Source: Globodera rostochiensis
Lineage: Eukaryota; Nematoda; Chromadorea; Rhabditida; Heteroderidae
DNA length: 64,000 nt
Assembly: GCA_018350325.1 (NCBI GenBank)
Contig: JAEVLN010000028.1
Location: forward strand, 838,516-902,515
Reading direction: 5' to 3'
Both the position numbers and the translations under genes were made by a program. Within the stretch, counting starts at the first letter, position 1; the number at the start of each line of letters is the position of its first letter. The notes beneath the pieces were generated by a model. The model had not been told where the DNA came from, ran no database searches, and worked only from the letters and a program-made list of their open reading frames with translations. This document shows, piece after piece, positions 1 to 8,249 of the stretch.

Positions 1-715
1 GGGATGATTGCCATGCACCCGACGACCTCAATCTAAATTTGGTAGCGCATGTTTTTTTTTTCTTTTTCATTTCGCGGGGAAGGAGAATTCCCACCCCCCT
101 TCCTGCGTACGGGCCTGCCTCCACGATTGCCTTTTTGTATATTTACCGGCTACCGGTCTGAATCCCCCTACGATGGCTGATTCAGTCCCGTACTAAAGCT
201 AAGATTAAGCCTAACTTGGCCTAAGCCACCCTGGCTTGGGGTTTGTTAGGCTTAGGCCTAACCCTAAGCTAGCTTAATTAGCTTAGACCAAGCCTAGGTT
301 TATTTGGATGTAGGGGGATTTGGGCGGGGGGAAGGGATTCAAACCGGAAGCGCATTTACCGTGGCGTCGATGTAGTCGCCGCGGAAAAAAGAGTTGAGTG
401 CTTTTTCTATCTCAAGCATTAGCACGCCCAAAGCAAGCACTATGTCCCATTTGAAAAAACCGCACATTATCTAAAAACTTAACTAGGTATTTAGATTTGA
501 AATTTTTTTTGCAAATTGGCTATAATTTTAGCGAATAAACGGCAAGTGATCGAGCTGGCATTCAGATTCTTTTTTGTTTTTTGAATAATCAGAAAATTAG
601 AGTGAACAAAAAAGTTGGTAATCCTGTGTTTCATTGGTCCCTGTTATGGATGAGAAAAGAGAGAGAGCAAATGATTTTTCCCCTCTCCCTCTCTTCTCCC
701 TTTTTCCTCTAACGG
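1..715. repeat. Repeat-rich stretch with no gene seen
   Basis: About 195-300 holds palindromic variants of TTAGGCTTAGGCCTAA, seen again near 21940-22035 and 41285-41400. About 640-715 is the left half of a dispersed repeat whose uninterrupted copy lies at about 19184-19440: both contain a GATGAGA-AAGAGAGAG start and a CCTCTAACGGC segment. The open frames here are low-complexity and I do not call a gene. Confidence 0.5.
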
Positions 716-726
716 CCTATCTCCAA

Positions 727-1541
727 GGTGTCCGTACGTTTTGCCACCTTACGTTTTGCCACCATTACATTTTGCCACCCCAGCACAAATGTTACATTTT
801 GCCACCCCAGCACAAATGTTACATTTTGCCACTCCAGCAAAAATGTTACGTTTTGCCACGAAATTTGCCAACCGACATAAAAAACAAATGTTTTATTGCG
901 ACCGACAAATCTGTAAATTGTGACCAGTGTACTGATGTTGGAATAGTATTAGGGTTGCACGGGACCGGGATCAGCATGTTGAACCAGGATCGGGATTGAC
1001 AATAGAGGACAATTTTTTTTTGTAGTTGTCAATGGAGGACTTATTATTCAAAAATATCTTCCTCATTGTCTCAACTTCAATTCCCTCATCCAACTCATTT
1101 TTTTTTGAAATTCTGCTTTACTTTAGGGGGGTGGGGGCAGGCGGTAGCTAATGCTCCATGTGTCGTTGTGCCTTTTTCGAACTGAACTTGTTCGGCAGCT
1201 TCTTCATCCTCATCCGGGTCCACATTTTCGCTGTTCTCTTCTTGCTCCAAGTCGTCAATAATCAGGCCGATATCAGCATCCATAGTGTAAAAAATTTTTA
1301 CAAATGGCAACCCTGATGCAAAAGCAGTAGAAAAGTTATGAATAAAATTGAAGAATTGAGCAATTAAATAAAGCATGACGTAACATTAACAAAACGTAAC
1401 AAATTTTGTTGGGGTGGCAAAATCTAAGGTTGTAACGGTGGCAAAATGTAAGGTGGCAAAAAGTAACATTTTTGCTGGGGTGGCAAAACGTAACATTTGT
1501 GCTGGAGTGGCAAAATGTAATGGTGGCAAAACGTAGGGTTA
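727..1541. mobile_element. Foldback DNA element with array-type inverted arms and 11-base TSD
   Basis: The direct repeat CCTATCTCCAA flanks the element at 716-726 and 1542-1552. The left arm (about 733-860) is a tandem series of TTACATTTTGCCACC-like units; the right arm (about 1380-1535) carries the same units inverted (GGTGGCAAAATGTAA). The interior holds a 93-codon minus-strand ORF at 1095-1376 with an acidic middle section that I cannot name. A second, uninterrupted copy of the surrounding repeat near 19300 acts as an empty-site comparison. A 9-11 base TSD fits a Mutator-like origin, but no transposase is present. Confidence 0.75.
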
Positions 1542-2022
1542 CCTATCTCCAACCCTTCCCGTTATGTTTCGTGCTCCTCCCCCAAACAGTTGTTGTGGGC
1601 CAAATCCCTTCCCATTGTTCGTTTATAAGATTGGATCTTTTTGTGATCGGGGTCAGTTTGTCAGTCGACCAAAGTTCTGCATTAGGCCAAGTTAAATAAA
1701 GGGAGGACTGCCGCTTCCTCCGGAGGGCTGAAAAGCTCCCCGGAGGATGGCCCAACAGTCCAAGCGCCTCAGCCCTATTAGTCCCGTTTTTTTAAAAATT
1801 TAATGGAGTTTTTAAGCAATTCTGAGAGGTACTCGGGGTATCGAGGTCGCTGATCACGAATATGTCACCAGATTTATCATAAGACATCATCTAATCTATG
1901 ATTTCAGCATCTATGATCTTTTTTTTAAAATCAAATTTTTAAAAGTAGCTAAAAAGGTGTTTCTAGGGGTATTCGGGGGCGTGGAATCCGAATTTGACCT
2001 TAATTTTGACCAATTCCAAACC

Positions 2023-2733
2023 GGCTCTATTGCAGTTTACACGACCTTAAAATGTTTACACGACCTTAAACTGTTTACACGACCTTAAAAAAAAATAACA
2101 CGACCATAGAAAAGTTACACGACCATAAATATAAATTGTGATTTACTGCTATATTATTCGTTTGCTGCGTTTTTGGAACAAATTAGGGCATTGATAGCGC
2201 AAAATTCTTAAAAGTAGGGCGTTTCGTCTGGAGTGTCTCTCTTCTATGAGAGTGTGCATTATTTGATTGATGGTGAAAATAAGGCTTTTTCCTGTTGGGA
2301 GGCGGGATGCCGACACACTTTTGCCAATAATTGCTGACAATATTAACCCTGGTACTTTGGTGGTATCTGATGGTTGGGCTGCTTATGGGGGAATTAGAAG
2401 TTTAAATCTGCAATTTCAACACGAGTGGGTTAACCATAAAATTTCTTTTGTTAATGCTGACGACCATACAGTTCACACAAAATCGATTGAAGCGTCATGG
2501 GGAGCTATTAAAAGGGACATGAAGCATCTTTGTGGCACTACTCCCGACTTGTTCCCTTCATATCTGTATTCCTACATGTTTCGTCGTTATCATAGCAAAA
2601 CAAAAATTTTTCAAGCTATATTAGAAGAAATCCGCTTACAATATGATTTTTAATTGCAATTTAAATACGACTTTAATGTAATTTATTTATGGTCGTGTAA
2701 ACTGTTTATGGTCGTGTAAACTGCAATAGAGCC
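2023..2733 (+). mobile_element. Merlin-type DNA transposon, internally shortened
   Basis: Perfect 8-base target duplications TCCAAACC lie at 2015-2022 and 2734-2741. The termini are inverted: GGCTCTATTGCAGTTTACAC on the left and its complement on the right. Just inside both ends the motif GTTTACACGACC is repeated (four to five times on the left, twice on the right). The element is 711 bases, shorter than I would expect for a full-length element, and encodes only the C-terminal part of an IS1016/ISXO2-like transposase. An 8-9 base TSD is characteristic of Merlin. Confidence 0.85.
2270..2653 (+). pseudogene. Merlin transposase, C-terminal DDE fragment
   Basis: About 128 codons. The frame contains GRRDADTLLPII, the acidic-residue segment VSDGWAAYG, VNHKISFV and KSIEASWGAIKR, the order expected for the second half of the ISXO2-like (DDxD/E) transposase domain of Merlin/IS1595 elements. 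A stop codon lies directly upstream of the open frame, and the N-terminal zinc-binding and first-aspartate regions are absent, so this is a remnant and the element is probably non-autonomous. It lies wholly inside the TIRs at 2023-2733. The upstream 200 bases hold frames resembling transposase pieces (for example a LIDGENKAF stretch in another frame), which suggests decay by indels. Confidence 0.8.
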
Positions 2734-3174
2734 TCCAAACCCCAAACCCGAATTTGAACATTTTTCCAAATCCCGAAAAATTTCAAAAATTATTTTTTCT
2801 TCAAAATCATTCAAAAAAGCACAAATTACTATAAAAAGCTCAGATTCGGATTCTACGCCCCCGAATACCCCTAGAACCTTTTTAGCTACTTAGAAAAATT
2901 TGATTTTTTTTCAAAAAAATCATTGATGTTAATCATAGAGTAAATGATGTCTTATGAAAAATCTGATGCCATATTCGTGATCAGCGACCTCGATAACCCC
3001 CGAGTACCTCTCAGAATTACTTAAAAACTCCATTAAATTTTAAAAAAACGGGACCAATGAAATACAGGATTACCATTGGGTTCTCTTTTCATCTAATTGT
3101 TTGCTTCAATCGTTTTACATTAAAATTCTGTCGGAATCAATTTGAATATTTTTCAACCTTATTTTTGCTTGAAA

Positions 3175-4209
3175 ATGAACTGCGAGTTGATGCTAAAGAA
3201 TTTGAAGACTGTCATCGACAGCATTGCCGAGCTGTGCATTGCTCATTCAGGTCAGTGAATGTGTGTTTGTTCAATACCGTCTTCAATTTCAGTCCGGTTG
3301 GTTGCCGTTTCGAAGGTGCGTGGGTGGGCTTCAGGCGTATAACCAGATCCACGAAATTTTGGGATCCGGACTTTGACAAAAAAAATACTGATTTTTTACC
3401 AAAAAACAAATTGGCGGATGTGTTAACGGACAGAACATAAATTCACGAATGGGCGGCACCTTTGTTTTCAGACTTTTCCCCCCGAATCAGTTTTGCTCTG
3501 TTATCAGCATGGCGGTCAACGGCATTTTGGTGAAAATTGTGTGCAAGAATTGGAGACAAACGCCCATCAATTGGCACTCAAAGGGGCCAATGAAATTCGA
3601 TGGCATTACATTGGGCGGATCCAATCGAATATGGTTGGTCCGTTCCCGCGTACACGTTGGAGTTGATGTTTTGTAAATCATTTTACTTATTTATTTTACA
3701 AAGATCCTTCGTCTGTGCGCGGTGTCAAATTTGTGGTGTGTGGAGACGGTGGACAGCGCAAAGTATGCCGACGGACGCTCTTCAACGGGCGATTGAAGCG
3801 CGAGGTGATGAACAGCAACAACAGGCGGTGTTGAACGTTTTCATACAAGCCAAACCTCCTCCCCTTTTCAAATATTTTTAGTGAACACGAGCGGGGAGCC
3901 GAATAAGCGCGGTATGCGGCCAGATCAGCTCCTTCTGTTGACAAAACATATCACTGCGCAGTGCCACAATTTGTCACTGATCGGTGGGTTGGGGAAGACA
4001 GTGTCAATTAATTTAAGAAAAATATTCAAAATTTTGTAATTGGCTTTATAAAAAAGGTTTGATGTCCATCGGTGCCATTGCCCAAAGTTTGGGAGGCGGT
4101 GAAGAGAATGCGGACTTTGCACTGCTGAGGCGGTTGCGCGACGAGTTGCAAGTCCAGTTGCGGTTGCCCAACATGTTGGAGCTGTCCATGGGAATGAGCG
4201 CTGACTACC
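3175..4209 (+). CDS. PLP homeostasis protein (PLPBP/PROSC/YggS family), 3' end missing
   Basis: Spliced gene with exons 3175-3250, 3293-3315, 3472-3633, 3704-3849, 3882-3983 and 4057-4209. Phases agree across the first three junctions. The product is a fold-type III PLP-binding protein thought to buffer cellular pyridoxal phosphate. Motifs in order: RLVAVSK (the PLP lysine, exon 2), QRHFGENCVQEL, IRWHYIGRIQ, NLWCVETVDSAKYAD, VNTSGEPNKRG, LMSIGAIAQ and LELSMGMSADY. The ATG at 3175 is the first in frame and gives a short N-terminus usual for the family. Oddities: exon 4 needs a one-base frame change near 3771; the intron 3850-3881 lacks a normal donor (GCC context); and the last family block (STNVR.G..IFG) is absent, because SPO11 coding sequence begins within about 80 bases. 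Either the 3' exon has been deleted, the assembly is collapsed, or the locus is a pseudogene. Confidence 0.85.
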
Positions 4210-4275
4210 GTTTGGGTCGGACGGTGGCACTTGCACTTTTTTGTGCCATTCCCTGTTTTTATTTGCAATTAATTT

Positions 4276-6027
4276 TTGTTGTATTACGAGCACAAAAAGT
4301 TGTACGGCACGCAGGTCAACTTCACTCGAGCACTGACCGCCCTGTGCAAGCAGCTCAGCGCGAGTCGAAGCGAATTGCACGTGGTGGGAAGCATTTTTTC
4401 GAATTTAGAGGCAACAAAACAAATGAATGTGGCTTTATCGTTCCCATTGTCCCCTCCCTGATCAGATCAGCTGCAGATTGATCGATCACCCTCCCTCACC
4501 CTTGATCGGATCAGATCATCTGCATTTGTTTGATCAGCAGCAAACTGCACAAAATCTTATACTTCCCCTACCCCCAGATCACATCAGAACTTCATTGATC
4601 AATCAATCAATCACTCCTTTTCCCACTTGAAAGCTGGTTTGATCAACTGCTTTAACTAACCAATTAAAGCACAACCTTAATTATCACAGATTAGCTGGTC
4701 CCGCGGGTTTGCCATCGGCAATTTGCGCCTCTTTGACGGCATGGACGACGATTCGGTGGTGGACTTTCGCGCTTCGCCGGTGGCAATCGTTGAGTCGCTG
4801 TGCCATTTCAGTTTGGTGCACAGCGAAGCACAATTTCTGCTGGTGGTGGAGAAGGACGCCATCTTTCAGCGGCTCATCGACGAACAATTCCTGCACAAAT
4901 TCCCACGTGGCATTTTGCTCACGGTGTGTGTGTTTTGGGAGTTGTTCTGCTGCTGGTCCCCAAATTTTGAAGAAGAAAATATTAGGGTTCCTGGATTTAG
5001 GGTTCCTGATCCCTGATATATTAATTGTTATAGATCGATTGATCAATGTTCTGTTTACCTATTCAGGGGCCGCGGTTATCCAGACTTTTGCACACGTCAA
5101 TTCCTCCATTGGCTGTCCGTTCAGTTGCCCGCCTTGCCATTATGCATTCATTCATTCATTCGCAGGTGTCGAGATTTTCTTGACGTACAAGTACGGCTCG
5201 AGCCGGTCGATCGTTGAAGCTGGTGCTTTCCACTTGCCACGCCTCAGATGGCTTGGATTTTTGCCGTCCGAAGCGCAGAAACTGCCGATTCCGTCAAATC
5301 AGTTCTCGGAAAAGGACCGGAAACGCATTGAACGGATTGCTCAACGGACGAACGGCCATGGAGAGGAGGAGCGGAGCCTGTTCAACTACGAGGCATGCCT
5401 CATATTTGTCGTGAAATTGATCCTATGAGCACGCTTTCCTCCGTGCAGTTGTCCGTTATGCTGAACAGCTCGCAAAAGTTGGAGTTGGAAGCGTTGTGTT
5501 CCATCAATTACCTGAGCACTGTTTACTTGGACAACAAATTGCTGCCATTAAACGTTTCCGTGGCTCAACCCTACGACGGCAACAATAATGTTGAACGTGA
5601 TCAAAATGGTGATTTTGCGAGTGATCAAAATGATGATTTAGAGTGCGATCGGAATAGTGATTTAGGAGGTGATCAGAGTGACGATTTCGGAATTGATCTG
5701 AATGACCAAGATGATGATTTCGGAGGTGATCAGCAAGGCGCTTTTGGAAGTGATTACGACTTCGGGGGTGATCAGAATGACGACTTTGGGAGTGATTGGA
5801 ATGACGAATGCAGGGGTGATCAGAATGATGACTTCGGAGATGATCAGAAAGGCGCTTTTGGAAGTGATCACGACTTCGGAAGAGGTGATCAGAATGACGA
5901 TTTCGGAGGCATACATACAAGCCATTCTTTTGTAGTTGTGAAATCAAGATTGAAAGCTATGTTTCAGGAGCTGATTTTTTGTGGTTTTTGGAAATTAAAA
6001 AATTCAAATAAATGCTTACAATTTTGA
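4276..6027 (+). CDS. spo11: SPO11 meiotic topoisomerase-like protein, 5' part missing, divergent Toprim site
   Basis: Exons about 4291-4383, 4690-4923 (or 4925), 5068-5163, 5168-5410 and 5449-6027. SPO11 (TopoVIA-like) makes the double-strand breaks that start meiotic recombination. Recognisable blocks: KLYGTQVNFTRALTALCKQL, SRGFAIGNLR, FLLVVEKDAIFQRLIDEQF (Toprim glutamate motif), GRGYPDFCTRQFL, GVEIFLTYKYGSS, LRWLGFLPSEAQKLP and LEALCSINYLSTVYLDNKL. Two tyrosine codons sit just upstream of 4291, about where the catalytic tyrosine region would be, but an in-frame stop precedes them. The N-terminal exons are not in the window. The segment that should read LVDADP.G is absent: around 5143-5163 there is a CATT microsatellite and a frame change, so the Mg-binding DxD is not encoded. 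The tail from about 5575 is an acidic DQNDDFGG-type repeat. It could be a pseudogene or a misassembly. Confidence 0.8.
5584..5915 (+). repeat. In-frame 24-base minisatellite at the SPO11 C-terminus
   Basis: A degenerate 24-base unit (GATCAGAATGACGACTTCGG plus four bases) is repeated a dozen or so times and reads in frame as DQNDDFGG/DQKGAFGS variants. It extends the SPO11 frame by about 110 residues past the normal family end (NKL). The bias is strongly D, N, G and F. The opposite strand is also open, which is an effect of the repeat. Confidence 0.8.
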
Positions 6028-6206
6028 ATAATTTACATAATGTTATTTAAAAAATCAACATAAAATGTGATTTTCCGACTAGGTAAATTGTTCAACAAAT
6101 GCAGTTAATATTTTATCACACTTTTTTATTTAAAGCAATTTCAAAAGTTATAGATTTGAAATTTTCTCCATCTACAACTATTTAATTGTGACGGTACATC
6201 TTCGAA

Positions 6207-6345
6207 ATGTTTCTTCTTCATCGTCCCATGTTGCTTCTTCTGCCGATTTTTTTTTTGTTCTTTGCAGCGGCTCCGCTGAATGGAACGGAGAAGCGTGACT
6301 ATTTGGTGAATTCGCTGTGTCCATTGCCTAACAGCACAAACTTAC
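6207..6345 (+). CDS. Orphan first exon of a secreted or membrane protein
   Basis: The frame starts with a strong signal peptide: a short basic head (MFLLHRP), a hydrophobic core LLLLPIFFLFFAAAP, and a small-residue stretch before LNGTEKRDY. It then carries two likely N-glycosylation sites (NGT and NST) and one cysteine. A good splice donor (CTTAC|GTAAAA) follows at 6346. The frame stays open to 6470, but that part resembles repeats seen near 10.95 and 32.05 kb, so I end the exon at the donor. No downstream partner exon is visible because a large foldback element follows. The family is not recognised. This could be a truncated gene or one with a very distant second exon. Confidence 0.45.
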
Positions 6346-6559
6346 GTAAAACGTTTATTAACACTATTCAACAAGGGGTTTTTGAATCTTGGTATCATTC
6401 AAAAGCATGTAATAAGAAGCTTACAAAGGCAAAAGCTAAGCAATTCGACTTAAATAAAAAAAAGTTATGACGTCACCACGACAAAAATGGCAATTTTCAC
6501 AGGTTTTAAACCTATAACATTTTTTGAAAAAACGAATCGGTTAGCTTTAGCTTGATCAA

Positions 6560-8062
6560 AGGTTCAACGTACTGACGAGGGGAACATCCCTTACTGTGAC
6601 CACTCAGATCACTTTTAAACCACGCGTATTGTGTAGAGCGCCCTCGATTTACTCTTGTAAATTTTCGGCTTTTTGGCCCGCCCACACAGTGAAGGGTCGA
6701 AAAATGCAATTTAAATTTTTGCATGTTTTCTTGAAAAACCTCCGCACAGGGGCTTTAAAAAATCATATCTCAGCTCAATGTTGGACAAACTCTAAGATTT
6801 TTGCATCAAAAAATTGAACGGAAAATTTTTTAAAATTAAGTATGAATACCTGGCTTTAAAAAGATTGTAAGTTTAAACGGTAATAGTCAGGGATGGTACT
6901 TTTAGGTAAGAAACATTGGAAAATAGGTACCTAAATAGGTGAGAAAAAAATGCCAAAATAGGTACTAAATAGTTACAAAAATCGTGAAATAGGTACAAAA
7001 ATAGGTAAGTAAAAAATTTTTACTGAAAATTTTTAAGCACCAAACAAAAAAAGCGATTATAAATAAAAGCATATTTTGGGGTTTCGAGCATATTTTGGCA
7101 TTTTTCATTAATTTCTGACTGTTTTTAAAAAATAATTCATTTTAACGATAGCCTTTTAGTCATTTTCGAAAAAAATCAATAAAACTCGCATAAAAAATAA
7201 GGAAACAAATGCGGCGCTACCGCGTCCAAATGGCGATGGAGCCGAAATGGCCAGAGTGATGATTGACCTGGCGCTTAAAACTACCGGAATTGCCATTTTT
7301 TGGTATTTTTGGCGCATATTTTGGCCCTTTTTTTGCATTTTCAGCAGAATTATATTAAAAAATTTCAAAAACCTAAAAATAGGTAACAAAAAGGGTCGAA
7401 ATAGGTAGAAAAATAGGCACCTAGGTAATAGGTAGAAAAAACCCGAAATAGATTCAAAGTCGGGGAAAAGGTGTTTTCAGATGTCTTCGAGGTCGAAGAA
7501 TTCGAATCTGACATCCATTTTACCTAATTCTATATTTAGAACCCGAATTCGAACATTTAAAAAAATAATTGTGACAAAAATCGATTATTACTGTATCATT
7601 TCCGGGGTTCGGAATTGGTTGAAAACGAGGTCAGATTCGAATTCTTCGACCTCGAAGACATCTGAAAACACCTTTTTCCCGATTTTGAAAAAAAAATTTA
7701 TTTTGTAAAAAAAAGTGAGGCGCTGGTGGTGACCAACTCCACTATTACCGTTTAAACTTACAATCTTTTTAAAACCAGGTATTCATACTTAATTTTATAA
7801 AATTCTCCGTGTTTTTCTCAATTTTTTGATGCAACAATCTTAGAATTTGTCCAACTTTGAGCTGAGATACTTTTAAATTCCCTGAGCAGTGGTTTTTCAA
7901 GAAAACATGCAAAAATTTAAATTGCATTTTTCGACCCTTCTCTCTGTGAGCGGGCCAAAAAAGCCGAAAATTACAAGAGTAAATCGAGGGCGCTCTACAC
8001 GATAGGCGTGGTTTGAAAGTGATCTGAGTGGTCACAGTAAGGGATGTTCCCCTCGTGAGAGC
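6560..8062. mobile_element. Large foldback element (about 1.5 kb) with nested repeats
   Basis: The left arm (about 6565-6890) and right arm (about 7740-8062) are inverted copies of about 320 bases: both contain ACGAGGGGAACATCCCTTACTG, TGACCACTCAGATCACTT, GCGCCCTCGATTTACTCTTG and GTTTAAACGGTAATAG. Between them lie a TAGGTAC/AATAGGT-rich repeat (about 6890-7440) and a near-perfect palindrome (about 7458-7685). No transposase is visible. The ORFs listed here are arm-derived. Confidence 0.7.
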
Positions 8063-8245
8063 TTTGTATGATACCAATTTTGTTTGGTTTGCTTTGGGTG
8101 CCCAATCGTGCGTGCCTAATCGTGATGCTCCGACTCAGATCGCTCAACTTTGAATTTTGTTTAGCCACTTCGACTTCAAAGCTGGCTGCCCTTTGTTTGA
8201 ACCTGGCTCGGGCTCCAATTCCGCACCCCACCGATAAGGCTAACC
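8050..8245 (-). CDS. Possible internal exon, unrecognised
   Basis: On the minus strand an acceptor (TTCTCCAG) precedes an open stretch that includes GIGARARFKQRAASFEVEVA and LSDLSRSITIRHARLG. It then runs into the arm of the foldback element at about 8055. The composition looks more like real protein than the surrounding AT-rich frames, and it is charged and helical. The overlapping plus-strand frame is also open, so this is only a candidate. If real, the foldback element interrupted the gene. I cannot assign a family. Confidence 0.25.
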
Positions 8246-8249
8246 CTGG

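Larger units (their letters stand above)
1780..3054. mobile_element. Older foldback element, split by a nested Merlin insertion
   Basis: The outer arms are near-perfect inverted copies. The left arm runs from CCCGTTTTTTTAAAAATTTAATGG (about 1783) through GGTACTCGGGG, GATCACGAATATG and TAGGGGTATTCGGGGGCG (about 1980). The right arm repeats these in reverse from about 2850 to 3053. The arms share the GATCACGA and CCCGAATT-type words found in other palindromes of this window (11.2, 22.5, 59.3 kb). The middle is replaced by the Merlin element at 2023-2733. Confidence 0.7.

Noticed and set aside
195..310. Telomere repeat at the contig end
   Set aside because: Only two TTAGGC units in palindromic layout, and similar patches occur mid-window.
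5504..5947. Antisense His/Ser/Arg-rich ORFs over the SPO11 tail
   Set aside because: Shadow of the 24-base coding minisatellite.
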